Made by a program: the position numbers and the translations under genes. Shown piece by piece: positions 24,705-34,686 of a stretch of 64,000 nucleotides of DNA. The stretch is from Firm-04 sp045628085 (GTDB taxonomy: Bacteria > Bacillota > Clostridia > Oscillospirales > Ruminococcaceae), in the NCBI GenBank assembly GCA_045628085.1, contig JAZQOZ010000148.1, positions 22,455-86,454 on the forward strand. Direction: 5' to 3'. The notes beneath the pieces were generated by a model that saw only the letters and a program-made list of their open reading frames with translations, did no database searches and had not been told where the DNA came from. The stretch's first letter is position 1. Every line of letters starts with the position of its first letter.

Positions 24705-27443
24705 TTATTTTGTACCAAGCACTGAAATATCAATGATTCTGGCAACGTACTGCAAAATTCTGATAATATCATCACTGCTCACAGTGCCGTCTTTCTTGCA
24801 GTCGGCATTCAGCAAGCCCTGAGCCGAAACATTTGCATCAGCATCTTCTGCGATCAAACGAGCAAGCAGAACAGCATCAGAAACGTCAACGGTCTTGTCA
24901 CAGTTAACATCGCCATAGAAGACAGAAGGATCATCCTTCGGATCTGTCGTTTTGCCCGGATTATCTGTGCCGCCGTTCAGACCGGGAGCACCTTCAGGCG
25001 GAGTACCCCAGACAAGATCACCGTCAACATACAATGTAATATTATCGAATTCAACCGGGCACTCATTCAAAGATTTGCCTTCGCCTTCTTCAGTGACCAT
25101 GCCTTCGCGGCTATAGTCATTGGTCGGATCCCAGATGAAATCGTATTCATCATTCGGGGTTTCGTCAACGAGTGCAAACTGGCAATCCATCGCGCCGTAA
25201 TACTTATATCCGGTCCATGTCAGTTCCAGATAGCAGTCGCCCTTGTCATTGTACTGGACAAGCTCTGTTTCAACATTATACTCGTTATGGGACTGTGCAG
25301 CCATTTTGTCATACTGCATATCGACCTTGACATCCTCGATCGTCTGTCCCTGCTCGAACAGTTCAGCGATATTGAAATAGTATCTTGCCTTTGCTTCCTG
25401 CAAATAACGCGGCGGCAAAAGGGTTTCGTTCGTGAACGAGATCAGAACCTGTGTCTGTCTGTTGCTTTCCTGACCGACAGCAGCCTTTACAACAAACTCA
25501 CGGATCTCCTCAGCGGTTTTATAGCTGGATTCCGGAGGCGGGAAATTCTCCTCACTCTGCATATCGTCAGTACCGTAGAAGTAGTAAAGACCTGCGCAGG
25601 CACCGACAACAGCGGCATTATAGTCAACAGCAACTTCGTTGTAAACGTAGTCTTTTGTAATGTCACGGTGCCAGTCACCGGCATCCGGACCGCCGACCAG
25701 AGCGCCCCAGAGAATATGGACCTGTGTGGGCGGATTGTCCATGTTCTGATCCTTGGAACCGTGTGCTGCTCTGTGGTGCGGATGCGAAGCCGCAGTATCA
25801 GACCAGCCAACGATATACGGACGGTTCATCGGGTTCTTACCCATGATGTATTCCATCTGTTCCTCAGACCACTTTGCAAAACGCATCGGATCTTCGTTCT
25901 TTTCGTTGTTGAGTGCTTCCTTTGCATAAACAAGGCAGCAAAGCTCAGCAGCAGTGTTGTAACGGCAGGAGCCGTATTCATTCAGCATAGAGAATCCGGC
26001 AGGTGTCTTTTTCAGGAAATCAGTTGCTTCCGGTTTTGCAGGCTGAGTATCCCAAACAAATTCCTTGTTCCAGATCGTATCAACAAGGCCCGGATCAAGA
26101 TGCGTGATACCAGACCAGAATTCGCAGTTCCAACGGAAAATGTACCAGTCACGCTCGGTATTGGTAACCGGTGCGAGCTTTGCAAACACGCCGCCCCAGA
26201 CAGTATCCCAGCAGTGAACCCAGATATTATTCCAGCAGTTATTGGTATCTGCGATAATACGGCTCATGTAACCGACATACGGGTGACCGTCGTTTTCGTT
26301 GGTGACAGATTCATCAACAGCAATGATCGGAGTGATATACTTTTCGTAGGATTCTTCGTTACGGACAGAAATATCGCCGTCACAATCGCAGTAATAAAGC
26401 CATACCGCTGCCCATGCGAGTTCGTCATAGTCATAGCTGGAGGTATAGAAACCGCCGTCATAACCGAGAGACAGAACATGAGAAACATCGCCTTCCTCAT
26501 TTTCATGAGAAGCAACAGCCATTTCATAGAGGTCTTTTGCACCCTTCAGGCACTGTTTTGCATAATCAGGCTCGGTATCCTTAAAGTTCAGATAGTTGAC
26601 TGCAAGTGCAGCCGCAGCACCGGCACACATATCCGATGCACGGGAATCTGTCTGCTTTGCCTTGGATTTTGCAGCATTCGATTCCGGATCAACGGTGGAA
26701 GAACTGCCGCCGGCAAAGACATTTGTTTCGGTTGCAAGATATGCAGGACGTGCAAAATCGAGCAGATGCTCACCCTGCAAGTCAGGACACAGCCAATAGT
26801 TGTGGTCGATATTACCCTCACCGACCTGATAAACATACGCAAGAAGTTTACCGTCTTTGTCGTAATAGAGTGCTTTCAGATAGAAATCGCAGAAAGCGTG
26901 AAGAATATCCTCCATGTGTTCTGCATTTCCGGTTTTTTCGTATGCTTCACGGAATTCATAATAGCCCCAGCCAAGTGTTGAAGCAGCGTAAGAACCGGGC
27001 AGACCGAATTTTACGTGGTCGCCGGCATCATGCATACCGCCCTCGCAGTCCAGACAGCCGTCGCCGTCCGGATCAAGTTCCTCGCGGTGTTCCTCGATCC
27101 ACGAATCCGGCAGATTGATGCCCTTGTAATCTTCACCATACTGTTTCAGCGGAATATGCTCGTCCTCCATGTGGCAGTCGGCACGCCATTCCAGTCTGCC
27201 GGTACGCTTACCGCATTTATTTGCATCATAAAAATGCAGCGTGTACTGAAGACCTTTTGCAAAATCCACCTCAACATCATCATACGAGAAGCTGTCAGGA
27301 TCAGGGAATTTCTTATCAGCATCATCAACTGTTCCCGGATCCTCACCTGCTGACGCGAAGGCAGGCAGTGCGCAGGTTCCGAGCATCATTGCTGAAAGGC
27401 AGATGCAGAGACCCGACTTGAGAAAACGCAATGTTGGCTTCAT
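24705..27443 (-). CDS. GH9 endoglucanase with CBM3c-like module and type I dockerin (cellulosomal cellulase)
   Basis: A 912-residue secreted cellulase. Order: signal peptide (1-31, cleavage near FASA), GH9 catalytic module (about 55-625), a beta-sandwich module resembling CBM3c (about 640-815), a Pro/Gly/Thr/Asp linker, and a type I dockerin (843-905) with duplicated calcium loops starting YGDVNCDKTVDVSDAVLL and LNADCKKDGTVSSDD. GH9 catalytic residues are visible: the Asp pair in HDAGDH (139 and 142), SHPHHRAAHG (about 553-562), and the general-acid Glu in YNEVAVDYNAAVVG (Glu603). An extra Asp/Gly-rich stretch, DPDGDGCLDCEGG, directly precedes HDAGDH. The dockerin should bind a cohesin on a scaffoldin encoded elsewhere. 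AGGAGG precedes the start. Confidence 0.95.
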   Translation of the reverse strand: MKPTLRFLKSGLCICLSAMMLGTCALPAFASAGEDPGTVDDADKKFPDPDSFSYDDVEVDFAKGLQYTLHFYDANKCGKRTGRLEWRADCHMEDEHIPLKQYGEDYKGINLPDSWIEEHREELDPDGDGCLDCEGGMHDAGDHVKFGLPGSYAASTLGWGYYEFREAYEKTGNAEHMEDILHAFCDFYLKALYYDKDGKLLAYVYQVGEGNIDHNYWLCPDLQGEHLLDFARPAYLATETNVFAGGSSSTVDPESNAAKSKAKQTDSRASDMCAGAAAALAVNYLNFKDTEPDYAKQCLKGAKDLYEMAVASHENEEGDVSHVLSLGYDGGFYTSSYDYDELAWAAVWLYYCDCDGDISVRNEESYEKYITPIIAVDESVTNENDGHPYVGYMSRIIADTNNCWNNIWVHCWDTVWGGVFAKLAPVTNTERDWYIFRWNCEFWSGITHLDPGLVDTIWNKEFVWDTQPAKPEATDFLKKTPAGFSMLNEYGSCRYNTAAELCCLVYAKEALNNEKNEDPMRFAKWSEEQMEYIMGKNPMNRPYIVGWSDTAASHPHHRAAHGSKDQNMDNPPTQVHILWGALVGGPDAGDWHRDITKDYVYNEVAVDYNAAVVGACAGLYYFYGTDDMQSEENFPPPESSYKTAEEIREFVVKAAVGQESNRQTQVLISFTNETLLPPRYLQEAKARYYFNIAELFEQGQTIEDVKVDMQYDKMAAQSHNEYNVETELVQYNDKGDCYLELTWTGYKYYGAMDCQFALVDETPNDEYDFIWDPTNDYSREGMVTEEGEGKSLNECPVEFDNITLYVDGDLVWGTPPEGAPGLNGGTDNPGKTTDPKDDPSVFYGDVNCDKTVDVSDAVLLARLIAEDADANVSAQGLLNADCKKDGTVSSDDIIRILQYVARIIDISVLGTK

Positions 27444-27586
27444 GTAAACCCTCCTCTTTCGATACCAGAAAATTAGTTACCCCTCAGATCATTGACACAA
27501 AACAAAATTGCATATTTTCAGAGCCTTTCTGCACCAATGCAGCTATATCTTTCAGCATAAATGCAGAAGGCCCTTTTTCTATTCGA

Positions 27587-30334
27587 TTACTGCTCGTTCA
27601 TGCCGCAGCAGAACTTGTATTTCTTGCCGCTGCCGCAGGGACACGGTTCATTCGGACGAACCTTTTTCTTGGATACAGCCTGACGGGTAAAGCTGCCGTC
27701 ACCTGCTCCGGAATTCGGTGCATCCGGCTTTGCGACCTGTTCACGCTCCGGTGCTTTGTTTTCTGCAAGTTTGATCGTCAGCAATACGCGGACAGTATCC
27801 TCACGGATCGCATCGACCATTGCATCAAACATTTCAAAGCCTTCATAGCGATATTCAACGACCGGATTCTTCTGTGCGTAGCCGCGCAGTCCCATACCGC
27901 GCTTCAGTTCGTCCATATCGTCGATATGAGCCATCCACTTTGTATCAACGACCTTGAGCAGGACAACGCGCTCAAGCTCACGCAGTTCATCACGGCCGAT
28001 CGTATTTTCACGCATCTGATAGACAGCAAGTGTACGGTCTGTCAGCATCTTGACAATATCATCGCGTTCAGTCTGATTGATCTTGTCATCATCCCACTCG
28101 AAATCTTCCGGTACGGTGATCCAGTCCATGAAATATTCGCGCAGACCGACAAGATTCCAGTTTGCCTTATCGCTCTCATCGGCAAGATAAGTCGAAACAG
28201 TCGAACGAATCAGTTCCTTGATCATGTCAACGATATAAGCATGAAGATCCTGTCCGTCAAGCACCTGTGAACGCTGACCGTAGATGATCTCTCTCTGCGT
28301 ATTCATAACATCATCGTAGTTCAGAACATTTTTACGGGTAGCAAAATGCATACCCTCGACCTTTTTCTGACAGGATTCAATGACGCTGGACATCATCTTG
28401 CTCTCGATCGGAACATCCTCATCGACTTTCAGACGCGCCATCATGTTCTCCAGACGATCACCTGCGAAAATACGCATCAGATCATCTTCAACCGAAAGGA
28501 AGAAACGGCTTTCGCCCTCGTCGCCCTGACGGCCGGAACGACCGCGGAGCTGGTTGTCGATACGTCTGGATTCATGACGCTCTGTGCCAAGAATGTAAAG
28601 ACCGCCGGCAGCCTTTACATCAACTGCCTTTTCCTTTACTTCTTCATTGAATTTATCATAGAGGGAACGATAAACCTCACGGGCTGCAAGAATCTCCTCA
28701 TCTGAGGTATCTGCAAAACCGACAGCCTCCGTAATGATCTCCTCGGGAATTTCGCGCTTGCGCATTTCGGCTTTTGCAAGGAATTCCGCATTACCGCCGA
28801 GCATGATATCCGTACCACGGCCTGCCATATTCGTTGCGATGGTAACAGCACCGAGCTTACCTGCCTGCGCAACAATTTCAGCTTCCTTCGCGTGATACTT
28901 TGCGTTCAGCACCTCATGCTTGATGCCGCGGCGCTTCAGCATATCAGACAGCTTTTCGGATTTGTCGATCGAAACAGTACCGACCAGAACCGGCTGTCCC
29001 TTATCATGGCACTCAATGATCTGATTGATGATTGCAGAATATTTTGCCTTTTCGGTACGGAAAATCAGATCCGGCTGATCCTTACGGATAACAGGTCTGT
29101 TTGTCGGGATCGAAATGACATCGAGTTTATAGATCTCGCGGAATTCATCTTCTTCCGTCATAGCCGTACCGGTCATACCGGAAAGCTTCTTATACAGACG
29201 GAAATAGTTCTGGAATGTAACGGTTGCAAGCGTTTTGGATTCATGCTTGACCTTTACGCCTTCCTTTGCTTCGATCGCCTGATGCAGACCGTCGTTATAA
29301 CGTCTGCCCATCATCATACGTCCGGTATTTTCGTCAACAATAATGATCTCATCATCCTTGACGACATAATCCGTATCCAGATGCATGATTCCGTGTGCCT
29401 TGATCGCCTGATTGATATGATGCAGAAGTGTCATATTCTCCATATCCATCAGGTTTTCAACATGGAAATAGCTCTCTGCTTTTTTCACGCCTCTGCGGGT
29501 GATCGTTGCAGTTTTTGCTTTTTCGTCGATGATATAATCGGCATCCTCAAATGCTTCATCCTGATCTTCCTTGTCATCGGTCTCGACAACCGTGATCGGC
29601 GTAAGGGTGCGGGCAAAGCGGTCTGCCTGCTCATACATATCAGTAGACTTCTCACCGCGGCCGGAAATGATCAGCGGCGTTCTTGCTTCGTCAATCAGAA
29701 TGGAGTCCACCTCGTCAACGATCGCAAAATTCGGCGCTCTCTGAACACGGTCTTTCTTGTAAATGACCATGTTGTCACGCAGATAATCGAAGCCCATCTC
29801 GTTATTGGTGCCGTATGTAACATCACAGTCATAGGCAGCGCGGCGTTCATCATTATTCAAATCGTGGATAATGCAGCCGACTGTCAGGCCGAGAAAACGC
29901 AGCACCTTACCCATTTCATCAGACTGTGTTTTTGCCAGATAGTCATTAACGGTAACAACATGAACGCCGTTGCCGGACAGACCGTTCAGATAGGACGCAA
30001 CACAGGCAACCAGCGTTTTACCTTCACCGGTACGCATTTCTGCGATTCTGCCCTGATGCAGCACGATCGCACCAATGATCTGCACAGGAAACGGTTTTTT
30101 GCCGAGAATACGATCTGCCGCTTCACGAACAGTCGCAAGTGCTTCCACCATAATGTCATCGAGTGTTTCGCCGTTTGCGAGACGCTCACGGAATTCCGTT
30201 GTTTTCGCTTTCAGCGAAGCATCTGAAAGTCCTTTGTACTCCTCGTCCAGATCAAGCACTTTATTCTTGATCGGCTCAATTTTTCTAAGTTCTTTTTCAC
30301 TGTAGGATCCGAAGATCCTGTCAATAAAGCTCAT
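27587..30334 (-). CDS. secA: Protein translocase ATPase SecA
   Basis: SecA drives exported proteins through SecYEG. The 915-residue protein has Walker A in MRTGEGKTLVACVAS, the DEVDSILIDEAR box, the preprotein crosslinking and helical scaffold regions, and motif GRGTDIMLGG followed by RIDNQLRGRSGRQGD. It ends with the zinc-binding SEC-C motif PCPCGSGKKYKFCCG. The start at 30334 is chosen because AAAGGCGG stands upstream and it matches the family N-terminus; an upstream in-frame start would add 23 atypical residues. Confidence 0.98.
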   Translation of the reverse strand: MSFIDRIFGSYSEKELRKIEPIKNKVLDLDEEYKGLSDASLKAKTTEFRERLANGETLDDIMVEALATVREAADRILGKKPFPVQIIGAIVLHQGRIAEMRTGEGKTLVACVASYLNGLSGNGVHVVTVNDYLAKTQSDEMGKVLRFLGLTVGCIIHDLNNDERRAAYDCDVTYGTNNEMGFDYLRDNMVIYKKDRVQRAPNFAIVDEVDSILIDEARTPLIISGRGEKSTDMYEQADRFARTLTPITVVETDDKEDQDEAFEDADYIIDEKAKTATITRRGVKKAESYFHVENLMDMENMTLLHHINQAIKAHGIMHLDTDYVVKDDEIIIVDENTGRMMMGRRYNDGLHQAIEAKEGVKVKHESKTLATVTFQNYFRLYKKLSGMTGTAMTEEDEFREIYKLDVISIPTNRPVIRKDQPDLIFRTEKAKYSAIINQIIECHDKGQPVLVGTVSIDKSEKLSDMLKRRGIKHEVLNAKYHAKEAEIVAQAGKLGAVTIATNMAGRGTDIMLGGNAEFLAKAEMRKREIPEEIITEAVGFADTSDEEILAAREVYRSLYDKFNEEVKEKAVDVKAAGGLYILGTERHESRRIDNQLRGRSGRQGDEGESRFFLSVEDDLMRIFAGDRLENMMARLKVDEDVPIESKMMSSVIESCQKKVEGMHFATRKNVLNYDDVMNTQREIIYGQRSQVLDGQDLHAYIVDMIKELIRSTVSTYLADESDKANWNLVGLREYFMDWITVPEDFEWDDDKINQTERDDIVKMLTDRTLAVYQMRENTIGRDELRELERVVLLKVVDTKWMAHIDDMDELKRGMGLRGYAQKNPVVEYRYEGFEMFDAMVDAIREDTVRVLLTIKLAENKAPEREQVAKPDAPNSGAGDGSFTRQAVSKKKVRPNEPCPCGSGKKYKFCCGMNEQ

Positions 30335-30411
30335 TGAATAACCGCCTTTACACATAATCCGGAAACAGCACGCAGGCATACTCCCCCCGTTGTTGTATTC
30401 CATACATAATT

Positions 30412-30440
30412 AGTTTACTATATATTTTGTCATTTGTCAA
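30412..30440 (-). promoter_or_regulatory. Promoter of secA
   Basis: On the minus strand TTGACA (30440-30435) and TAAACT (30417-30412) with a 17-base spacer. Confidence 0.75.
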
Positions 30441-30469
30441 TAGGCAGAGCCAAATTTTCACATTTCAGC

Positions 30470-31810
30470 TTAAAATTCCTGTTCCGCAAGCTGTTTGAAA
30501 TGCTCTCCGCGCTTCTCGAAATTCTGATAAACATTATAGCTTGCAGCAGCAGGAGACATCAGGCAAATCTTCCCTTTTTCCGTAATTTTCTTCGCGATCG
30601 CGACTGCCTGCGGAAGATCAGCGGCATACTGCATCCGTTCACGCAGGGCGGAAGGATAGCTTTCTGCTTCTTTCAGAATACGTTTGCCGGAATCGGACAT
30701 CAGAATGATATGCGGAACAGCAGATTGATCGAGATAATCAAGAAGCTGCGTATAATTGATGCCTCTGTCCATGCCGCCGATCAGAACCGTATCCGTATCC
30801 GGCAGGCTGTTGAGTGCCTGTATACAGGTTTCGCAGGCTGTCGAGATCGAATCGTCTACCCAGCGGATGCCATGATAGGTTCCGATCGGGGAAAGCCGGT
30901 GCGGAAGCGGCTGATAGGTACGGATACCGTCCATGATTTGTGCATCTGAAAGTCCGAGGCGCTTTGCAATAGCATAGACAACTGCGCAGTTATAGCGGTT
31001 ATGCTCACCGGTCAGAGCAATATCTGACGGAACGGCACAGGTTTCACCGCGATAATATACCGTATGGCCGTTCAGCAGCGAAACATCAGCAGATTCGTCA
31101 TTCTTCACAAGGCGCAGAACCTCTGCGCGGCAATCACCTGCTGCCGGAAGTGACGGTTCTCCGCAGATCAGCAGATCGCCTTCCTGCTGATTACGATAAA
31201 TATTCTCTTTGCAGTAAGCATAGTATTCAAACGTGCCGTAATGATCGAGATGTTCCTCATACAGATTCAGAAAAACTGCTGTTTTCGGTGATACATGGTT
31301 ATATTCAAGCTGATGCACACCGATCTCCATAACGATCACAGTTTCGGGCGTGATCTGCTCATACAGTTCTGCAGTCGGAATGCCGATATTGCCGCCGAGT
31401 ACCGACGGTACGCCGGCTTCATGCAAAACATGATACAGCAGAGAGGAAGTCGTTGATTTGCCTTTTGTTCCAGTAATACCGATACATTGTGAACGATATG
31501 CAGACAGAAACAGTTCCGTCAGCGAGGTAACACGGCAATCAAGTTTATCCGGCTGGTATTCCGGCTGCAAAACGATTCCCGGACTTTTGAACACAATATC
31601 ATAATCCTTCACAGCCGCCTGATAATCCTGACCGATATGCAGTACAGCACCGACCGGCGCGTCCGGAATTGCTTTTGCATCGGAAATGCCGAGGCATTGA
31701 TAACCGCCCACCTGCATGATGCGGCGATACAACGCCCTGCCCTCTCTGCCGAATCCCAACAGCAGAACACGTTTTCCGTCTATCATCTCTTGAAGTTTTC
31801 TGAGCAGCAT
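30470..31810 (-). CDS. murD: UDP-N-acetylmuramoylalanine-D-glutamate ligase
   Basis: MurD adds D-Glu to UDP-MurNAc-L-Ala in cytoplasmic peptidoglycan precursor synthesis. The 446-residue protein shows the N-terminal nucleotide-binding LLLGFGREGRALYR, the ATP loop GITGTKGKSTTSSLLYH, the Mur ligase motif NLYEEHLDHYGTFE, GEHNRYNCAVVYAIA, and the C-terminal WVDDSISTACETCIQAL. AAGGAG precedes the ATG by seven bases. The divergence of some motifs from textbook MurD is normal for clostridia. Confidence 0.93.
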   Translation of the reverse strand: MLLRKLQEMIDGKRVLLLGFGREGRALYRRIMQVGGYQCLGISDAKAIPDAPVGAVLHIGQDYQAAVKDYDIVFKSPGIVLQPEYQPDKLDCRVTSLTELFLSAYRSQCIGITGTKGKSTTSSLLYHVLHEAGVPSVLGGNIGIPTAELYEQITPETVIVMEIGVHQLEYNHVSPKTAVFLNLYEEHLDHYGTFEYYAYCKENIYRNQQEGDLLICGEPSLPAAGDCRAEVLRLVKNDESADVSLLNGHTVYYRGETCAVPSDIALTGEHNRYNCAVVYAIAKRLGLSDAQIMDGIRTYQPLPHRLSPIGTYHGIRWVDDSISTACETCIQALNSLPDTDTVLIGGMDRGINYTQLLDYLDQSAVPHIILMSDSGKRILKEAESYPSALRERMQYAADLPQAVAIAKKITEKGKICLMSPAAASYNVYQNFEKRGEHFKQLAEQEF

Positions 31811-31884
31811 GATTTTTCTCCTTTTTCATAGCACCCGCAGCATATCTGCGCCGCAGGCCTGTAATGATAATATGATTCTGTTGT

Positions 31885-33042
31885 TTACCAGCCAAGCCAT
31901 GCGTGAATCTCACGGCACAGCTTTGCAGCCGCTTTTTCATGCGTCAAAGCAGAAGGATGCCAGTCAACCGCCATTCCGTCCGCTTCATCCTGCATATCAA
32001 AGCGCATTGTCCGGATACGGTCATCACCGTTTTCTGCTGAATATCCGGAAACGGCAAGTTCAACCGCGCTGCACAGCGTCTGCCCCATTGTTCCGAGTGT
32101 GCAGAGGATCGGAACATCCGGATTCCTGCGTCGAACTGTATGCAGGAATGTGCGATACGCCTTTGCAAAATCTGCTTGTTTTTCTGCATCATCTCCGGTA
32201 TAGGATGCATCATTTGTGCCAAGATTGATGACCACAAGATCAGACCGAACCGCAAAATCCCAGAGATCATCGTCAATCGTTCGGCTGTCCTCAATTACGG
32301 CAGCACAATGCCCGATCTGCCGATACAGCGGCGGTACAAGATGTAGCGTATCCGCGATGCCGTCAGCCGTATAACCGGAAATAATGCCGTAACCGCTATA
32401 GCAGACCATGCTGTAATCGGCATTCAGCCGTGCCGCAGTCAGATAGGCATAGGATTTTTCTGCGTTTTCAGTTGACGTCCGGAACATCTCGCCGCACTGA
32501 CCGTCTATGCCGTAGCCGCAGGTGATCGAATCACCGATAAACTCTATACGGCGGCAATGATCGGCAGCAGGCAAAAACACATTCTCCTGATACTGCTGCC
32601 GGACAGCCTGTGAAACTGCAATGCGGATCCCCTGTATGCCCAGTGCAGACATTGCAGATTCAGACAGCTTCACCAGACGAACCCATGCGATCACATTCTC
32701 ATCATTCGGATGCTGAATCGTCAGTATTCGTTCCGGTTCTGTCAGCAAAGCATCTGCAATCAGTGTTTCATTCAGATATACAGCATAGCGAGCCGCACAC
32801 GCCGCAGTCTGATATGCAGAATCTGCAATCAGACGAAGCGTACAGGTTCTGCCGCGAAAGCCGAATGCAATTCCGCTTGCAGAATGACTGCACCAGAGCG
32901 TATCCGTATTCGCATGATAAGATGTTCTGCCAAGCTGCTTTGCACGATTTGCCGGAATGCATATATGATGCATTGCAGCACTCCCCCTGTCCGGTTCTGT
33001 AACATCAGACAAATTATCGCAGATATGTTGATTTTCGTTCAT
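31885..33042 (-). CDS. CE2-like SGNH carbohydrate esterase without signal peptide
   Basis: A 385-residue esterase with two domains. Residues about 25-150 form a beta-rich N-terminal domain, and residues 160-385 are an SGNH hydrolase with the nucleophile in EFIGDSITCGYG (Ser172), VVINLGTNDASYTG, and the C-terminal Asp-x-His of MAVDWHPSALTH. This two-domain layout matches carbohydrate esterase family 2, which deacetylates xylan or glucomannan. There is no signal peptide, so it would act in the cytoplasm on imported acetylated oligosaccharides. The ATG at 33042 follows CGGAG; an in-frame GTG at 33081 is less likely. Confidence 0.82.
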   Translation of the reverse strand: MNENQHICDNLSDVTEPDRGSAAMHHICIPANRAKQLGRTSYHANTDTLWCSHSASGIAFGFRGRTCTLRLIADSAYQTAACAARYAVYLNETLIADALLTEPERILTIQHPNDENVIAWVRLVKLSESAMSALGIQGIRIAVSQAVRQQYQENVFLPAADHCRRIEFIGDSITCGYGIDGQCGEMFRTSTENAEKSYAYLTAARLNADYSMVCYSGYGIISGYTADGIADTLHLVPPLYRQIGHCAAVIEDSRTIDDDLWDFAVRSDLVVINLGTNDASYTGDDAEKQADFAKAYRTFLHTVRRRNPDVPILCTLGTMGQTLCSAVELAVSGYSAENGDDRIRTMRFDMQDEADGMAVDWHPSALTHEKAAAKLCREIHAWLGW

Positions 33043-33112
33043 ATAAAAACTCCGTAGATCAGTCGGTGTGGTTTCTTTCACGGATTCTCAATGTATATTA
33101 TATCAAAATCGG

Positions 33113-33141
33113 TTGCAAAAAGCAACCATTTATGATATAAT
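33113..33141 (+). promoter_or_regulatory. Promoter of the trmK-nif3-like operon
   Basis: TTGCAA (33113-33118) and TATAAT (33136-33141) with a 17-base spacer, 32 bases before the trmK ATG. Confidence 0.8.
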
Positions 33142-33173
33142 TATAGCAGCATCATGAAAAGGAGGCGGATTCG

Positions 33174-33857
33174 ATGATTCCGATTTCACCCAGACTGCTT
33201 TGCTGTGCGGCAATGCTGAAAGGGAATGTTGTATGCGATATCGGTACAGACCATGCCTATCTTCCCGCCTATCTGATTCAAAGCGGAAAGGCAAAACAGG
33301 TCATTGCAACAGATATCAAGCAAGGTCCTTTGAACAGCGCAAAGGGCACTCTGAAACGATTCCATGTTGAACAGGATATCAAGCTCGTACTCTCAGACGG
33401 TTTCGCAAAAGTCGAACCAAAGGGTATTACTGACGCAGTCATTGCCGGAATGGGCGGTGAAACGATACGCGATATCCTTGCAGCACCGAGTGCGGCTTTC
33501 ATAAAGAAAAATGTCAATCTTGTCCTTCAGCCGATGACAAAAGCAGAAATACTGCGGACATGGCTCGCGGAAAACGGATTTGAAATTGCAAAGGAAACTG
33601 CGGTCAAGGATACTCACGTTTATACTGTCATGCAGGCATCCTATACCGGCGAGATCCAGACACTCACGCCTTTGCAAAGCTATCTCGGCAAACTTCGGAG
33701 AAACGATCCGCTGACGAAAATCTATATCGCAGGCATACAGGAACGTCTGCATACCAAATGCAGCGGACTTCGTGAAGCAGGCAATGATGCCGAAGCAGAT
33801 ATAATTCTTGCACTGCTGAACGAGATCAATGCATGGCTGAGTCCAAATCAGGGGTGA
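33174..33857 (+). CDS. trmK: tRNA (adenine-22 N1) methyltransferase, TrmK family
   Basis: A 227-residue Rossmann-fold methyltransferase that uses S-adenosylmethionine to methylate A22 of tRNAs. It has the family hallmark VCDIGTDHAYLPAYLIQSGK, then VIATDIKQGPL, AVIAGMGGETIRDIL and VLQPMTKAEILRTWL. The downstream Nif3-like gene begins four bases after its stop; this pair is conserved in Firmicutes. GGAGGCGG precedes the start. Confidence 0.93.
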   Translation: MIPISPRLLCCAAMLKGNVVCDIGTDHAYLPAYLIQSGKAKQVIATDIKQGPLNSAKGTLKRFHVEQDIKLVLSDGFAKVEPKGITDAVIAGMGGETIRDILAAPSAAFIKKNVNLVLQPMTKAEILRTWLAENGFEIAKETAVKDTHVYTVMQASYTGEIQTLTPLQSYLGKLRRNDPLTKIYIAGIQERLHTKCSGLREAGNDAEADIILALLNEINAWLSPNQG

Positions 33858-33861
33858 AAAA

Positions 33862-34650
33862 ATGACAATTCAGGAGATATATCAGATCTTAGATGATTTT
33901 GCACCGTTTTCTTTACAGGAATCCTATGATAATTCCGGTCTGCTTGTCGGCGATCCGCAGCAGAATGTCCGGACGGTTCTCCTCACACTGGATATCACGA
34001 TCCCGGTTGTGAATGAAGCCGTTCAAAAACGCGCAGACCTGATTCTTGCACATCATCCGGTTATCTGGCAGCCGCTGAGAAGTCTCTCACCGGCACATCC
34101 GGTCTGGCATCTCGTCCGGCATCAGATCGGCGCGATCTGCTCACATACCTGCTTTGACATTGCAGAAGGCGGTTTGAATGACAGCTTCGGAACATGGATC
34201 AGCAAGACGATCCCCCTGCAAAACGAGCGTTTTCCGCTTACGGTTCTATCCAATGACCGCATACTCGGCAAAGCTGCCGATCTCGTCACGGAAACCAATG
34301 CCGATACACTTGCATCACAGCTCCGCGATGTACTCGGCTGCAATTCGCTGCGCTATTATTGCGGCAAAAAGGCCGATTCTATCCGCAGGATCGCATGGTG
34401 TACCGGAAGCGGCGGCGATTTGATCCAGGATGCGATCCGTGTCGGTGCGGATGCTCTGATCACCGGCGACTGCAAGCACAGCATTTGGGCTGAGGCACAA
34501 AATCGTGATTTCACATTGTTTGACTGCGGTCACTTTGAAAGTGAAGTCATCATTACTGAGAAATTCCGGGAGATCCTTGCATCCCGTGCGCCGGATCTGA
34601 CGATCCTCGATTCTGAAACGGGAACAAAACCGTTTTTTCAAACAATATGA
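33862..34650 (+). CDS. Nif3-like dinuclear metal centre protein
   Basis: A 262-residue member of the Nif3/YbgI/YqfO family. These form hexameric rings with a two-metal site. Ligand-type motifs are LILAHHPVIWQPLRSLS, ICSHTCFDIAEGGLNDS and FDCGHFESEVI. The biochemical role is not firmly established; GTP cyclohydrolase-like activity has been proposed for some. It lacks the extra middle domain of longer homologues and is coupled to trmK. Confidence 0.93.
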   Translation: MTIQEIYQILDDFAPFSLQESYDNSGLLVGDPQQNVRTVLLTLDITIPVVNEAVQKRADLILAHHPVIWQPLRSLSPAHPVWHLVRHQIGAICSHTCFDIAEGGLNDSFGTWISKTIPLQNERFPLTVLSNDRILGKAADLVTETNADTLASQLRDVLGCNSLRYYCGKKADSIRRIAWCTGSGGDLIQDAIRVGADALITGDCKHSIWAEAQNRDFTLFDCGHFESEVIITEKFREILASRAPDLTILDSETGTKPFFQTI

Positions 34651-34652
34651 TG

Positions 34653-34686
34653 AACAGCCGGAGCTGCCTGACTCCGGCTGTTTTCT
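34653..34686 (+). terminator. Terminator of the trmK-nif3-like operon
   Basis: AACAGCCGGAG (34653-34663) pairs perfectly with CTCCGGCTGTT (34672-34682), followed by TTCTTATC. The convergent gene at 34686 may also use it. Confidence 0.8.

Noticed and set aside
25287..26981. 564-residue ORF opposite the GH9 cellulase
   Set aside because: Shadow frame of a gene with clear catalytic motifs; the composition is Ile/Val/Cys-rich without any recognisable domain.
28892..30226. 444-residue ORF opposite secA
   Set aside because: Shadow frame antisense to SecA, with no family features or start signals.
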